DNA of 64,000 nucleotides from Sphingobium naphthae (GCF_020782235.1 NZ_JAJGNO010000002.1:248001-312000), one strand, 5' to 3'. Positions 9,297-17,838 are shown, counted from the stretch's first letter. A program made the numbers and translations. Notes: a model not told the origin generated them from the sequence alone.

Positions 9297-10289
9297 ATGC
9301 GCCGCACCCTGACCGTGATGGGCGAGACATTCCCCCTCGCCACCCCCTTTCGCATTTCGCGCGGCGTCAAGACGGCGGCCGAGGTCGTGACCGTGACGCT
9401 GGCGCAGGGCGATGTCGTCGGCCGGGGCGAATGCGTCCCCTATCCCCGCTATGGCGAGAGCGTCGCCGCCAGCATCGCCGAGATCGAAGCAGTGCGCATG
9501 GCGATCGAGACGGGGGTCAGCCGGCGCGGGCTGCTGGAGATATTGCCCGCCGGCGCGGCGCGCAACGCGGTGGATTGCGCGCTGTGGGACCTGGAGCTGG
9601 GGCTGGCGGGCAGCAGCCTGGCGGAAGCGACCGGGATCGAGACGCCGCTGCGCCCCATGGCCACGGCGATGACGGTCGGGCTGGACACGCCCGAGCGGAT
9701 GGGCCTGGCGGCCGCAGCGCTGGCCGACGCGCCGCTGATCAAGGTCAAGGTCGACGCCAATGATCCGGTCGCTCAGCTGCGCGCCGTGCGGGCCGCCGCG
9801 CCCGCGCCGCGCATGATCGTCGATCCCAATGAAAGCTGGACGATCGCGCAGGTGGACGCGATGCAGGCGCTGGCCGAGGCCCTGCGCATCGACCTGCTGG
9901 AGCAGCCGCTGCCCGCGCAGGAGGATGCGGCGCTGCGCGGATACCGCTCGGTCATTCCGATCGCGGCCGATGAATCGGTGCATGTCGCCGCCGATCTCGA
10001 CACCCTGCCCGATGGCTATGGCGTGGTGAACATCAAGCTGGACAAGGCGGGCGGGCTGACCGCCGCGCTGGCGCTGGCCGAGGCGGCGCGCGCGCGGGGG
10101 CTGGGCGTGATGACCGGCTGCATGATCTGTTCGTCGCTGTCGATCGCGCCGGCCTGGGCGATCGCGGCGCGGAGCGATTTCGTCGATCTGGACGGACCCT
10201 TGTGGCTGTCGGCCGACCGGGCCGGCGGCGTCACCGGCGCGGCGGGCTATTTGCAGCCGGCGCAGGCGGGCTTCTGGGGCGGGCTTTGA
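9297..10289 (+). CDS. dgcA: N-acetyl-D-glutamate racemase DgcA (enolase superfamily)
   Basis: 330-residue member of the mandelate racemase / muconate-lactonising enzyme group. Paired with DgcN it would convert N-acetyl-D-glutamate to N-acetyl-L-glutamate; related proteins are dipeptide epimerases. The lysine motif KVKVD lies near residue 153, metal ligands are in MIVDPNESW, LLEQPL and IAADESV, and the second catalytic lysine is in NIKLDKAGG. A TGCMICSS segment follows. The ATG at 9297 is 5 bases after dgcN, and the symporter gene starts 2 bases after its stop: a tight operon. A dipeptide epimerase role is the main alternative, but the DUF1611 partner favours DgcA. Confidence 0.85.
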   Translation: MRRTLTVMGETFPLATPFRISRGVKTAAEVVTVTLAQGDVVGRGECVPYPRYGESVAASIAEIEAVRMAIETGVSRRGLLEILPAGAARNAVDCALWDLELGLAGSSLAEATGIETPLRPMATAMTVGLDTPERMGLAAAALADAPLIKVKVDANDPVAQLRAVRAAAPAPRMIVDPNESWTIAQVDAMQALAEALRIDLLEQPLPAQEDAALRGYRSVIPIAADESVHVAADLDTLPDGYGVVNIKLDKAGGLTAALALAEAARARGLGVMTGCMICSSLSIAPAWAIAARSDFVDLDGPLWLSADRAGGVTGAAGYLQPAQAGFWGGL

Positions 10290-10291
10290 CG

Positions 10292-11566
10292 ATGGGACCG
10301 GCGCGCCGCTGGTTCGCCATTCCGCTGTGGCGGCGCGTGGTCGGCGGGCTGGTCATCGGCGTGCTGCTGGGGCTGTTCTGGCCGGCCGCCGCGCCGGGAA
10401 TCGCGTTCATCGGCGAGCTGTTCGTGCGGCTGATCCGCATGCTGGTGGTGCCGATCGTGTTCGTGTCGATCGCATCGGGCGTCACGGCCCTTGCGGACCC
10501 GCGCCGGCTGGGATCGGTGGGCGGGCGCACCGTCCTGCTGTTCGCCGCGACCACCGCCTGCGCGGTGTCGATCGGCATGGCGCTGGGGTTGCTGGTGGAG
10601 CCGGGGGCCGGCGCGGCGCTGGGCGGGGCGGCGCCCCATGCGCTGGGCGAAGCCAAGTCGCTGCACGACCAGCTGGTCGGCATCGTGCCGGTCAACATCA
10701 TGACGGCATTGGTCGAAGGCGACATGCTGGCGATCATCTTCTTTGCGACGCTGTTCGGCTTCGGCGTCATCCTGGCAGGCGAGGAAGGCCGGCCGATGGC
10801 GGCGGTGCTGCAATCGGCCGGGCGCGTGCTGTTCCACCTGGTGCGGATCGTGATGGAAGTGACGCCTTTCGGCGTGCTGGCGCTGATCGCGCAGGCGGTG
10901 GCGGACAATGGCGTCGCGGTCTTCACGAACATCGGCTGGCTGGCGCTGTGCGTCGTTCTGGGCGTGGCGGCGCAGATTCTACTGGTGCACCTGCCGCTGA
11001 TCCGGCTGGTCGCGCGGCGATCGGTGCGGCGCTTCTTCCGCGCGGCGGTGGACCCGCTGGTCGTCGCCTTCTCCACCGCATCCTCGGCCGCGACGCTGCC
11101 GGTCGCGCTGCGGGTGGCGCAGGAGGAACTGGCGATCGAGCCCGCCATCGCGTCCACCGTGCTGCCAATCGGGGCGAGCATCGGCAAGGACGGGACGGCC
11201 ATGTATGTGGGGCTGCTCAGCGTCTTCAGCCTGCAGGCGCTGGGCGTGGCGCCCGATCGGGCGATGCTGGCGATCATGCTGCTGACGGGATCGCTCGCCG
11301 CCTTCGGGACCGCGCCGATCCCCTCGGCTTCGCTCTTCATGCTGGCGGCGGTGCTTTCGGCAGTCGGCGTCGCGCCGGAACAGACGGCGCTGGTGGTCGG
11401 CTTCGTGCTGCCGTTCGACCGGCTGCTCGACATGACGCGGACAGTCGCGAGCGCCAGCGCCAACCTGACCGTCACGGCCGTGGTGGCGCGGCAGGACAGG
11501 ACGCCGCCGGCCGGGACGGACGATGCCGTCGCGGCCGGCAATGCCCTGATCAGTCGAGCGCCTTGA
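10292..11566 (+). CDS. Dicarboxylate/amino acid:cation symporter (DAACS family)
   Basis: Inner-membrane transporter of the GltP/DctA family, 424 residues with multiple hydrophobic helices. It imports glutamate, aspartate or C4-dicarboxylates with Na+ or H+. Diagnostic segments are RLIRMLVVPIVFVSIASG, the serine-rich FSTASSAATLPVAL hairpin, and GASIGKDGTAMY in the place of the usual NMDGT motif; the N-M to G-K change may alter selectivity. ATG at 10292, two bases after dgcA. As the last gene of the D-glutamate operon it probably imports glutamate, perhaps the D form. It overlaps the convergent pntB gene by 17 bases. Confidence 0.9.
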   Translation: MGPARRWFAIPLWRRVVGGLVIGVLLGLFWPAAAPGIAFIGELFVRLIRMLVVPIVFVSIASGVTALADPRRLGSVGGRTVLLFAATTACAVSIGMALGLLVEPGAGAALGGAAPHALGEAKSLHDQLVGIVPVNIMTALVEGDMLAIIFFATLFGFGVILAGEEGRPMAAVLQSAGRVLFHLVRIVMEVTPFGVLALIAQAVADNGVAVFTNIGWLALCVVLGVAAQILLVHLPLIRLVARRSVRRFFRAAVDPLVVAFSTASSAATLPVALRVAQEELAIEPAIASTVLPIGASIGKDGTAMYVGLLSVFSLQALGVAPDRAMLAIMLLTGSLAAFGTAPIPSASLFMLAAVLSAVGVAPEQTALVVGFVLPFDRLLDMTRTVASASANLTVTAVVARQDRTPPAGTDDAVAAGNALISRAP

Positions 11567-12968
11567 CGATTTCCTCCACCATCTTCTTGGCGTCGGCCAG
11601 CAGCATCATCGTATTGTCCATGTAGAAGACTTCATTGTCGACGCCGGCATAGCCAGCGCCGCCCATGGAGCGCTTCACGAACAGCACCGATTTGGCGTTG
11701 GCGACGTCGAGGATCGGCATGCCGTAGATGGGCGAGCTCTTGTCGGTCTTGGCCGCGGGGTTGGTGACGTCATTGGCGCCGATGACGAAGGCGACGTCGG
11801 CCTGGCCGAATTCGCTGTTGATGTCCTCCAGTTCGAAGACCTCGTCATAGGGGACATTCGCTTCGGCCAGCAGCACGTTCATATGGCCGGGCATGCGACC
11901 CGCGACGGGGTGGATCGCATATTTGACGCTGACCCCCTCCTTCTTGAGCATGTCGCCCATTTCGCGCAGGGCGTGCTGCGCCTGGCTGACGGCCATGCCA
12001 TAGCCCGGCACGATGATGACGCTGTCCGCCTGGCTCATCAGGAAGGCCGCGTCCTCGGCGCTGCCGCGCTTGTAGGGGCGGTCGACCGCCGCCGCGCCGC
12101 TGGCCGCGCCACCGCTTTCCGCGCCGAAGCCGCCGGCGATGACGCTGAGGAAGCTGCGGTTCATGGCGCGGCACATGATGTAGCTGAGGATCGCGCCCGA
12201 GGAGCCGACCAGCGCGCCGGTGATGATCATCGCGCTGTTGCCGAGGGTGAAGCCCATGGCGGCCGCGGCCCAGCCCGAATAGCTGTTGAGCATCGACACG
12301 ACCACGGGCATGTCCGCGCCGCCGATCGGGATGATCAGCAGGAAGCCGATGACGAAGCTCAGGGCCGTCACTGTCCAGAAGATCCAGGGCGACTGATCGG
12401 TCGTGAAATAGGCGACGAGGCCCAGGATCGCGGCCAATGTGCCAAGGTTGATGAGATGGCGGGCGGGCAGCAGGATCGGCTTGCCCGACATGTTGCCGTT
12501 CAGTTTCAGGAAGGCGATGACGGAGCCGGAAAAGGTGATCGCGCCGATCGCGACGCCCAGGCCCATTTCGACGCGGCTTGCCGGATGGAGCTGGCCGGTG
12601 AGCGCGTCGACAATGCCGAAGGCGCCGGGATTGAGGAAGGCGGCCGCGCCCACCAGCACCGCGGCGAGACCGACGAGGCTGTGGAAGGCGGCGACCAGCT
12701 GGGGCATCGCGGTCATGGCGATGCGCCTGGCGATGACGAAGCCGATGCCGCCGCCGATCAGGATCGCGCCGATGATTTCCGGTAGGCTGGCGATGTCATG
12801 GGTATAAAGCGTGGTGACGACCGCGATCGCCATGCCGATCATGCCCATGCGGTTGCCGCGCCGACTGGTCGCCGGGCTCGACAGGCCGCGCAGGGCCAGG
12901 ATGAAGAGGATGCCCGCGATCAGATAGGCGAGCGCGACGAAGGGGGAGACGGGCGCAAGCTCGTGCAT
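11550..12968 (-). CDS. pntB: NAD(P) transhydrogenase subunit beta
   Basis: Membrane and NADP(H)-binding subunit of the proton-translocating transhydrogenase, which reduces NADP+ with NADH using the proton gradient. 472 residues. About nine hydrophobic segments fill residues 1-270. The NADP domain at the C terminus carries VIIVPGYGMAVSQAQ, HPVAGRMPGHMNVLLAEA and VIGANDVTNPAA, all hallmark motifs. The start ATG at 12968 overlaps the pntAB stop by one base, so the two are translationally coupled. The 3' end overlaps the convergent symporter gene. Confidence 0.96.
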   Translation of the reverse strand: MHELAPVSPFVALAYLIAGILFILALRGLSSPATSRRGNRMGMIGMAIAVVTTLYTHDIASLPEIIGAILIGGGIGFVIARRIAMTAMPQLVAAFHSLVGLAAVLVGAAAFLNPGAFGIVDALTGQLHPASRVEMGLGVAIGAITFSGSVIAFLKLNGNMSGKPILLPARHLINLGTLAAILGLVAYFTTDQSPWIFWTVTALSFVIGFLLIIPIGGADMPVVVSMLNSYSGWAAAAMGFTLGNSAMIITGALVGSSGAILSYIMCRAMNRSFLSVIAGGFGAESGGAASGAAAVDRPYKRGSAEDAAFLMSQADSVIIVPGYGMAVSQAQHALREMGDMLKKEGVSVKYAIHPVAGRMPGHMNVLLAEANVPYDEVFELEDINSEFGQADVAFVIGANDVTNPAAKTDKSSPIYGMPILDVANAKSVLFVKRSMGGAGYAGVDNEVFYMDNTMMLLADAKKMVEEIVKALD

Positions 12969-13252
12969 CACTTGCGCTCCTTCTTCTTGTACATGGCAAG
13001 CATGCGTTCGGTGACGGCGAAGCCGCCGAAGATGTTGACCGACGCCAGCACCACGGCGAGCAGGCCGAGATATTTGGCGGCCGCGCTGCCAGCCTCCGCC
13101 GAAGCGACCAGCGCGCCGACGATGATGACCGAGGAAATGGCGTTGGTGACCGCCATCAGCGGCGTATGCAGCGCCGGCGTCACCGACCAGACGACATAAT
13201 AGCCGACGAAGCACGCCAGCACGAAAATCGACAGGATGGAGATGAAGTCCAT
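12968..13252 (-). CDS. pntAB: NAD(P) transhydrogenase subunit alpha part 2 (membrane part)
   Basis: 94-residue membrane subunit, separate from PntAA as is usual in alphaproteobacteria. Three hydrophobic helices (ILSIFVLACFVGYYVVWSV, then LMAVTNAISSVIIVGAL, then LGLLAVVLASVNIFGG) and the ending VTERMLAMYKKKE match the family throughout. Its GGGGAGGA ribosome site lies inside the last codons of the DUF559 gene, whose stop is one base away. The subunit is complete despite the intruding gene upstream. Confidence 0.95.
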   Translation of the reverse strand: MDFISILSIFVLACFVGYYVVWSVTPALHTPLMAVTNAISSVIIVGALVASAEAGSAAAKYLGLLAVVLASVNIFGGFAVTERMLAMYKKKERK

Positions 13253-13253
13253 T

Positions 13254-13610
13254 CTAGTCCTCCCCTATGAGATCATTTGCCCGTGCCGTGATGCCGGCGA
13301 GGACGCTGTCCAAATCTACCAATATGGCCTGAGCCGAAATCCGAAACACAGTCACGCCACGCTTCGCAAACCACATGTCCCTCTGCGCATCTCGTTCAGG
13401 GATGTCGCCTCGGCTATGGGCTTCGCCGTCCACTTCGATGACGAGCCGCGCCTCATGGCAATAAAAGTCGGCGATATAGGGACCGGATGGATGCTGGCGG
13501 CGGAATTTGCGCCCATCTGGCCGTTGCCGAAGCGCTCGCCACAGCAGGACTTCGGGCAAGGACATTTGCCCACGAAGTTTCCTTGCCCGATCGCCAGCCC
13601 CCTGCAGCAT
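13254..13610 (-). CDS. DUF559 domain-containing protein
   Basis: 118 residues of the DUF559 family, small proteins with a Vsr/restriction-endonuclease-like fold. Visible motifs are SLPEVLLWRALR near the start, FRRQHPSGPYIADFYC, LVIEVDGEAHS with the E-x-D type acidic pair, and RDMWFAKRGVTVFRI. Nuclease activity is predicted from fold resemblance only and cellular function is unknown. The gene lies between pntAA and pntAB on the same strand, with an inverted pair of palindromic repeats immediately upstream, so it looks like an insertion into the pnt operon. ATG at 13610; an inner ATG before SLPEV is an alternative start. Confidence 0.85.
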   Translation of the reverse strand: MLQGAGDRARKLRGQMSLPEVLLWRALRQRPDGRKFRRQHPSGPYIADFYCHEARLVIEVDGEAHSRGDIPERDAQRDMWFAKRGVTVFRISAQAILVDLDSVLAGITARANDLIGED

Positions 13611-13620
13611 TGGCCTTCAT

Positions 13621-13669
13621 CCTCCCCTTGTAGGGGAGGTGTCTGGCGGAGCCAGACGGAGGGGTGTCC
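13621..13669 (-). repeat. Palindromic repeat, copy 1 of an inverted pair
   Basis: About 49 bases: a first hairpin CCTCCCCT/AGGGGAGG, a second hairpin GTCTGGC/GCCAGAC and a terminal GGAGGGGTGTC. It is an inverted copy of 13685-13735 with the same layout (first hairpin, second hairpin, GGAGGGGTGTC end). This is the REP-like intergenic repeat type seen in sphingomonads. Confidence 0.75.
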
Positions 13670-13684
13670 CGCCATCGCTACGGC

Positions 13685-13735
13685 GACACCCCTCCGTCAG
13701 CACTTCGTGCTGCCACCTCCCCTGCCAGGGGAGGA
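13685..13735 (+). repeat. Palindromic repeat, copy 2 of an inverted pair
   Basis: Starts GACACCCCTCCGTC, then an inner hairpin AGCAC/GTGCT and an outer hairpin CCTCCCCT/AGGGGAGG. Its reverse complement aligns with copy 1 except in the stem of the inner hairpin, where paired changes keep the base pairing. The pair sits between pntAA and the DUF559 gene. Confidence 0.75.
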
Positions 13736-13753
13736 TCAGAGAAGCGTCCGCCA

Positions 13754-14890
13754 TCAGCTCGCCAAAAGCCGTTCGTTGACGATTTTGCCGCCTTGGGTGA
13801 GGCGGATGGCGGTGCCGATTTCGTCGTCCAGCACAGGCGCGTTCTTTTCCTTGTCCCAAAAGGCGGAGAGGAAATTATAGAGGTTGCGCGCGAACAGGGC
13901 GGAGGTGTCGGCGGCGAGGCGCGAGGGCATGTTGCGGTGGCCCACGATCTTCACGCCGTGGCGTTCCACGATCTCGCCAGCGACCGCGCCCTCGACATTG
14001 CCGCCCTGTTCGACCGCGAGGTCGACGATAACGCTGCCGGGCTTCATCGTGGCGATCTGCGCGTCGGAAATCAGGCGCGGCGCGGGTCGGCCCGGGATCA
14101 GCGCGGTGGTGATGACGATGTCCTGCCTGGCGATATGGCCCGATACGAGTTCGGCCTGCGCCGCCTTATATTCGTCCGACATTTCGGTAGCGTAGCCGCC
14201 CGCACCCTCGCCTTCGATGCCGGCGACCTTTTCGACGAAGATCGCCTTGGCCCCGAGCGATTCGATCTGTTCCTTCGTGGCGGCGCGCACATCGGTGGCG
14301 CTGACCTGCGCGCCCAGACGCCGAGCGGTCGCAATCGCCTGAAGCCCGGCGACGCCCACGCCCATGACGAAGAGCTTCGCCGCCGACACGGTGCCGGCGG
14401 CCGTCATCATCATCGGGAAGGCGCGGCCATATTCGGCGGCGGCGTCGAGCACCGCCTTGTAGCCCGACAGGTTGGATTGGGACGAGAGAATGTCCATCGA
14501 CTGAGCGCGCGTGATGCGGGGCATGAATTCCATCGCCAGCGCTTCATACCCGGCCGCCGCATAGGCATCGATGCGCGCGCGACCATCGTCGCCCGCGCCG
14601 AAGGGGTTGAGGCCCGCGACGATCCAAGCGCCCGGCTTCGCGCCGGCGAGGCTGTCGGGCGCAGGGCCCTGGACGCCCAGGATGATGTCGGCATTCGCCA
14701 CCGTGGCCGCGCGGTCCGCGACGGTCGCGCCGGCGGCGGCATAGTCGGCATCCGCGATCGAGGCGTGGAGGCCCGCGCCCGCCTCTATCGCCACGTCGGC
14801 GCCGAGCGCTCCAAATTTCTTGACAGTTTCCGGCGTCGCAGCGACGCGGCGTTCGCCGTCCGCCTGTTCCCGCACGATCGCGATCTTCAC
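13754..14890 (-). CDS. pntAA: NAD(P) transhydrogenase subunit alpha part 1 (NAD-binding)
   Basis: Soluble NAD(H)-binding subunit of the proton-translocating transhydrogenase, 378 residues, related to alanine dehydrogenase. It begins MKIAIVREQADGERRVAATP. Conserved parts are MPRITRAQSMDILSSQSNLS, the nucleotide-binding VMGVGVAGLQAIATARRLGA and the loop ALIPGRPAPRLI. It is the first gene of the pntAA-DUF559-pntAB-pntB unit. The gap of about 140 bases to the DUF559 start, filled with hairpin repeats, is unusual for this normally compact operon and could reduce read-through to pntAB-pntB. Confidence 0.95.
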   Translation of the reverse strand: MKIAIVREQADGERRVAATPETVKKFGALGADVAIEAGAGLHASIADADYAAAGATVADRAATVANADIILGVQGPAPDSLAGAKPGAWIVAGLNPFGAGDDGRARIDAYAAAGYEALAMEFMPRITRAQSMDILSSQSNLSGYKAVLDAAAEYGRAFPMMMTAAGTVSAAKLFVMGVGVAGLQAIATARRLGAQVSATDVRAATKEQIESLGAKAIFVEKVAGIEGEGAGGYATEMSDEYKAAQAELVSGHIARQDIVITTALIPGRPAPRLISDAQIATMKPGSVIVDLAVEQGGNVEGAVAGEIVERHGVKIVGHRNMPSRLAADTSALFARNLYNFLSAFWDKEKNAPVLDDEIGTAIRLTQGGKIVNERLLAS

Positions 14891-15130
14891 TGGCCCCTCT
14901 CCCTTCTCCTGCGCCGGCGCGGCGGACGCGCCGGACCATGCGGCAGGGTCGCAGGACGCATGATCCGAACCATGCGACCGATCCGCCCCCGCGTTCGTCG
15001 CCGTCCGCCTCTATTTCTGTCCTTTTGCGGCGGCAAGACGCATCATGCGTATCCTTTCTATCTGCCTCCAAGCAATATCTTTATGCAGCGAGGTGGATCG
15101 ACACGCCTGTCCGGCGAGGGAGACAGGGGA

Positions 15131-15892
15131 TCAGCGCGGCGCCATGCGGATCGCGCCGTCGAGGCGGATGACTTCGCCGTTCAGCATCGGATTGCGGATG
15201 ATCGATTCCACCAGTTGCGCATATTCGGCCGGATCGCCGAGACGACTGGGGTGCGGCACCTGCGCGCCGAGCGCGTCCTGCACATGCTGCGGGAAGCCCT
15301 CCACCATCGGCGTGCGGAAGATGCCCGGCGCGATGGTCATGACGCGGATATGGTGCTGGGCCAGATCGCGCGCGACCGGCAGGGTCATGCCGACGACGCC
15401 GCCCTTGGACGCGGCATAGGCGGCCTGGCCGACCTGGCCGTCATAGGCGGCGACCGACGCGGTGTTGACGATGACGCCGCGTTCGCCCGACACATCGTCC
15501 GCAGCCACGGCGCGGGCGGCAAATTGCGAGATGAGATTGAAGCTGCCGATCAGATTGACCTCAACCGTGCGGCGGAACAGGTCGAGCGCGTGCGGCACAT
15601 TGTCCTTGCCCACGGTCTTGGCCGCAGGCGCGACGCCGGCGCAGTTGACGAGGATGCGAGCGACGCCATGCGCCCGCTCGGCCGCGTCGAGCGCGGCGGC
15701 GACGGCCGCGTCGTCCGCCACGTTGAGCGCGAAGGCCAGGCCGCCCAGATCCTGCGCGGCGGCGCTGGCGGCCGCTTCATTGAGGTCGAGGATGGCGACG
15801 CGAGCGCCACGGGCGGCGAGCATCGTCGCCGTCGCCTTGCCCAGGCCCGATGCGCCGCCGGTGACGATGGCGGCGATATTGTGCATGTCCAT
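15131..15892 (-). CDS. SDR family 3-hydroxyacyl-CoA dehydrogenase (HSD10 / type II-like)
   Basis: 253-residue short-chain dehydrogenase. It carries the TGGASGLG nucleotide-binding motif, NCAGVAPA, the catalytic YAASKGG, and an HSD10-type C terminus with FPQHVQDALGAQVPHPSRLG, which separates it from general SDR enzymes. It likely oxidises 3-hydroxyacyl-CoA (short or 2-methyl-branched) to 3-ketoacyl-CoA with NAD+. It follows the thiolase gene by 17 bases on the same strand, so the two give the last steps of beta-oxidation or isoleucine-type catabolism. A TetR regulator is divergent to the pair. Confidence 0.9.
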   Translation of the reverse strand: MDMHNIAAIVTGGASGLGKATATMLAARGARVAILDLNEAAASAAAQDLGGLAFALNVADDAAVAAALDAAERAHGVARILVNCAGVAPAAKTVGKDNVPHALDLFRRTVEVNLIGSFNLISQFAARAVAADDVSGERGVIVNTASVAAYDGQVGQAAYAASKGGVVGMTLPVARDLAQHHIRVMTIAPGIFRTPMVEGFPQHVQDALGAQVPHPSRLGDPAEYAQLVESIIRNPMLNGEVIRLDGAIRMAPR

Positions 15893-15909
15893 GGATCAGC
15901 CCTTCCCGT

Positions 15910-17094
15910 TCAGACCAGCTCGACGGCCATGGCGGTGGCTTCGCCGCCACCGATGCACAGGCTGGCGATCCCCTTCCTGAGCCCGCGATGCTCCAGCGCG
16001 GCGATCAGCGTCGCGAGGATGCGCGCGCCCGACGCGCCGATGGGATGGCCGAGCGCGGTCGCGCCGCCATTGACGTTGAGCTTGTCGGCGGGGATGGCGA
16101 GATCGCGCGCGGCGATCATGGCGACGACGGCGAAGGCTTCATTGACTTCGAACAGGTCGACATCCTCGACCGACCAGCCGGCCTTGTCCAGCGCCTTGCG
16201 GATCGCGGGCACCGGCGCGCTGGTGAACTTCGCGGGTTCCTGCGCATGGGCGGCGGTGGCGACGACCCGAGCGACGATCGGCAAGCCGAGCCGCTCGGCC
16301 ACGCTGCGGCGCGTCATCACCAGCGCGGCGGCGCCATCGGAAATGGAGGAGGCGTTGGCCGCGGTGATGGTGCCGTCCTTCGCGAAGGCGGGGCGCAGCG
16401 ACGGGATCTTGTCGGGCCGGGCCTTGCCAGGCTGTTCGTCGGTGTCGATCAGCATGTCGCCGCCGCGGCCCGGCACGGTGACCGGCGTGATTTCCCGCTG
16501 GAAGGCCCCCGACGCGATCGCTTCATTGGCGCGGGAGAGCGAGCGAATGGCGTAATCATCCTGATCGGCGCGGCTGAACTGATAGTCGCGCACCGCCTCC
16601 TCGGCGAAGACGCCCATCGCCTTGCCGGGTTCATAGGCGTCCTCCAGCCCGTCCATCATCATCGTGTCGATGATGCGGTCATGGCCGATGCGCGCGCCGG
16701 CGCGATGCTTGGGGAGCGCATAGGGGGCATTGGTCATGCTTTCCATGCCGCCCGCGACAATGATGTCCGCCGCGCCGGCGGCCAGCGCCTCATGCGCCAT
16801 GATGGCGGCCTGCATGCCCGATCCGCACATCTTGTTGACCGTGGTCGCCTGCGTATTGAGGCCAAGGCCCGCGCCGAGCGCGGCCTGGCGCGCGGGCGCC
16901 TGGCCTAGGCCCGCCGGCAGGACGCAGCCCATATAGATGCGCTCCACCGCATCGGCGGCGACCCCGGCGCGCTCGACCGCCGCCTTGACCGCAGCGGCAC
17001 CCAGATCGGTCGCCTTGAGCGGCGCGAGCGCGCCCTGGAAGCCGCCCATGGGCGTGCGGGCATAGCTGGCGATGACGACTGGATCCTGATGCAT
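15910..17094 (-). CDS. Acetyl-CoA C-acyltransferase (thiolase)
   Basis: 394-residue degradative thiolase that splits 3-ketoacyl-CoA with CoA. The nucleophile Cys is in KMCGSGMQA near residue 87, and the C-terminal general-acid/base motifs are NVNGGATALGHPIGASG and CIGGGEATAM. ATG at 17094 gives MHQDPVVIASYARTP, the standard family start. It is first in a two-gene unit with the SDR dehydrogenase. The divergent TetR gene starts 109 bases away, and a small inverted repeat lies between them. Confidence 0.93.
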   Translation of the reverse strand: MHQDPVVIASYARTPMGGFQGALAPLKATDLGAAAVKAAVERAGVAADAVERIYMGCVLPAGLGQAPARQAALGAGLGLNTQATTVNKMCGSGMQAAIMAHEALAAGAADIIVAGGMESMTNAPYALPKHRAGARIGHDRIIDTMMMDGLEDAYEPGKAMGVFAEEAVRDYQFSRADQDDYAIRSLSRANEAIASGAFQREITPVTVPGRGGDMLIDTDEQPGKARPDKIPSLRPAFAKDGTITAANASSISDGAAALVMTRRSVAERLGLPIVARVVATAAHAQEPAKFTSAPVPAIRKALDKAGWSVEDVDLFEVNEAFAVVAMIAARDLAIPADKLNVNGGATALGHPIGASGARILATLIAALEHRGLRKGIASLCIGGGEATAMAVELV

Positions 17095-17141
17095 GATGGT
17101 TCCTCTTCCCGGGCGGCGCATTGCGGTTGCGCCGACAAATC

Positions 17142-17153
17142 TACTGGTGAGTA
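17142..17153. promoter_or_regulatory. Candidate TetR operator
   Basis: TACTGGTGAGTA, an inverted repeat TACT/AGTA with a 4-base centre, in the divergent promoter of the thiolase and TetR genes. This is the position expected of a repressor site for both, but the arms are short. Confidence 0.35.
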
Positions 17154-17202
17154 TATTGCTTATCGCCGCGTTTTTTGTCAAGCTGATGACAGGAGACGCC
17201 GC

Positions 17203-17835
17203 ATGCAGACGCTAGAGACCAAGGACGCGCCTTCCCCGTTCCGGACGCGCGCGGAAAAGATGCAGGATCGCGCGGACAAGCGCGAGGCGGTGCTGCGCGC
17301 GGCGGTGCGGATGTTCAATGCGCATGGGTTTCATGCGACGTCGCTGGACGACGTGGCGGCGTCGCTGGGGATCAGCAAGCCGACCATCTACCATTATCTG
17401 GGCAACAAGGAGCAGGTGCTGATCGAATGCGTGACGCGCGGGCTGGAGCCGCTGCGCAGCGCGGCGGAGCAGGCGCGCGCGCAGGCGGGCAGCGGGCTGG
17501 AGCGGCTGCGGCGCTTCCTGATCGACTATGCGCGCACGAACATGGATGATTTCGGCCGCTGCATGGTGCGCACCGGCGACGAGCTGCTGTCGCCCGCCAG
17601 CGCCGCCAGCATCCGCGCGCGCAAGCGGGAGATCGACGCGACGCTGCGCGCGCTGATCGCGGAAGGGATCGCCGACGGATCAATCGCGCCGGTGGACGTG
17701 AAGATGAGCGCCTTCGCCCTTGCCGGCGCGCTCAACTGGCCGGCGCGCTGGCATGACCCCGCCGGGCCGGACAGCCCGGAGACGATCGCCACCGGGCTGG
17801 TCGACATGCTGATTGGCGGGCTGGCGCCTCGCTGA
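17203..17835 (+). CDS. TetR/AcrR family transcriptional regulator
   Basis: 210 residues. The helix-turn-helix is at about residues 48-70 (SLDDVAASLGISKPTIYHYL), followed by NKEQVL, the classic TetR arrangement. The C-terminal ligand domain has RFLIDYARTNMDDFGRCMV and a WPARWHDP segment, as in regulators of acyl-CoA metabolism. ATG at 17203 follows AGGAGA. It is divergent from the thiolase-SDR pair and probably represses it until an acyl-CoA binds. The ligand is not identifiable. Its stop is 3 bases from the convergent lyase gene. Confidence 0.92.
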   Translation: MQTLETKDAPSPFRTRAEKMQDRADKREAVLRAAVRMFNAHGFHATSLDDVAASLGISKPTIYHYLGNKEQVLIECVTRGLEPLRSAAEQARAQAGSGLERLRRFLIDYARTNMDDFGRCMVRTGDELLSPASAASIRARKREIDATLRALIAEGIADGSIAPVDVKMSAFALAGALNWPARWHDPAGPDSPETIATGLVDMLIGGLAPR

Positions 17836-17838
17836 CGA

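Noticed and set aside
13664-16555. 963-codon plus-strand frame covering pntAA, the SDR and the thiolase
   Set aside because: Runs antisense across three well-recognised genes and their gaps, with low-complexity composition; a by-product of GC-rich codon use.
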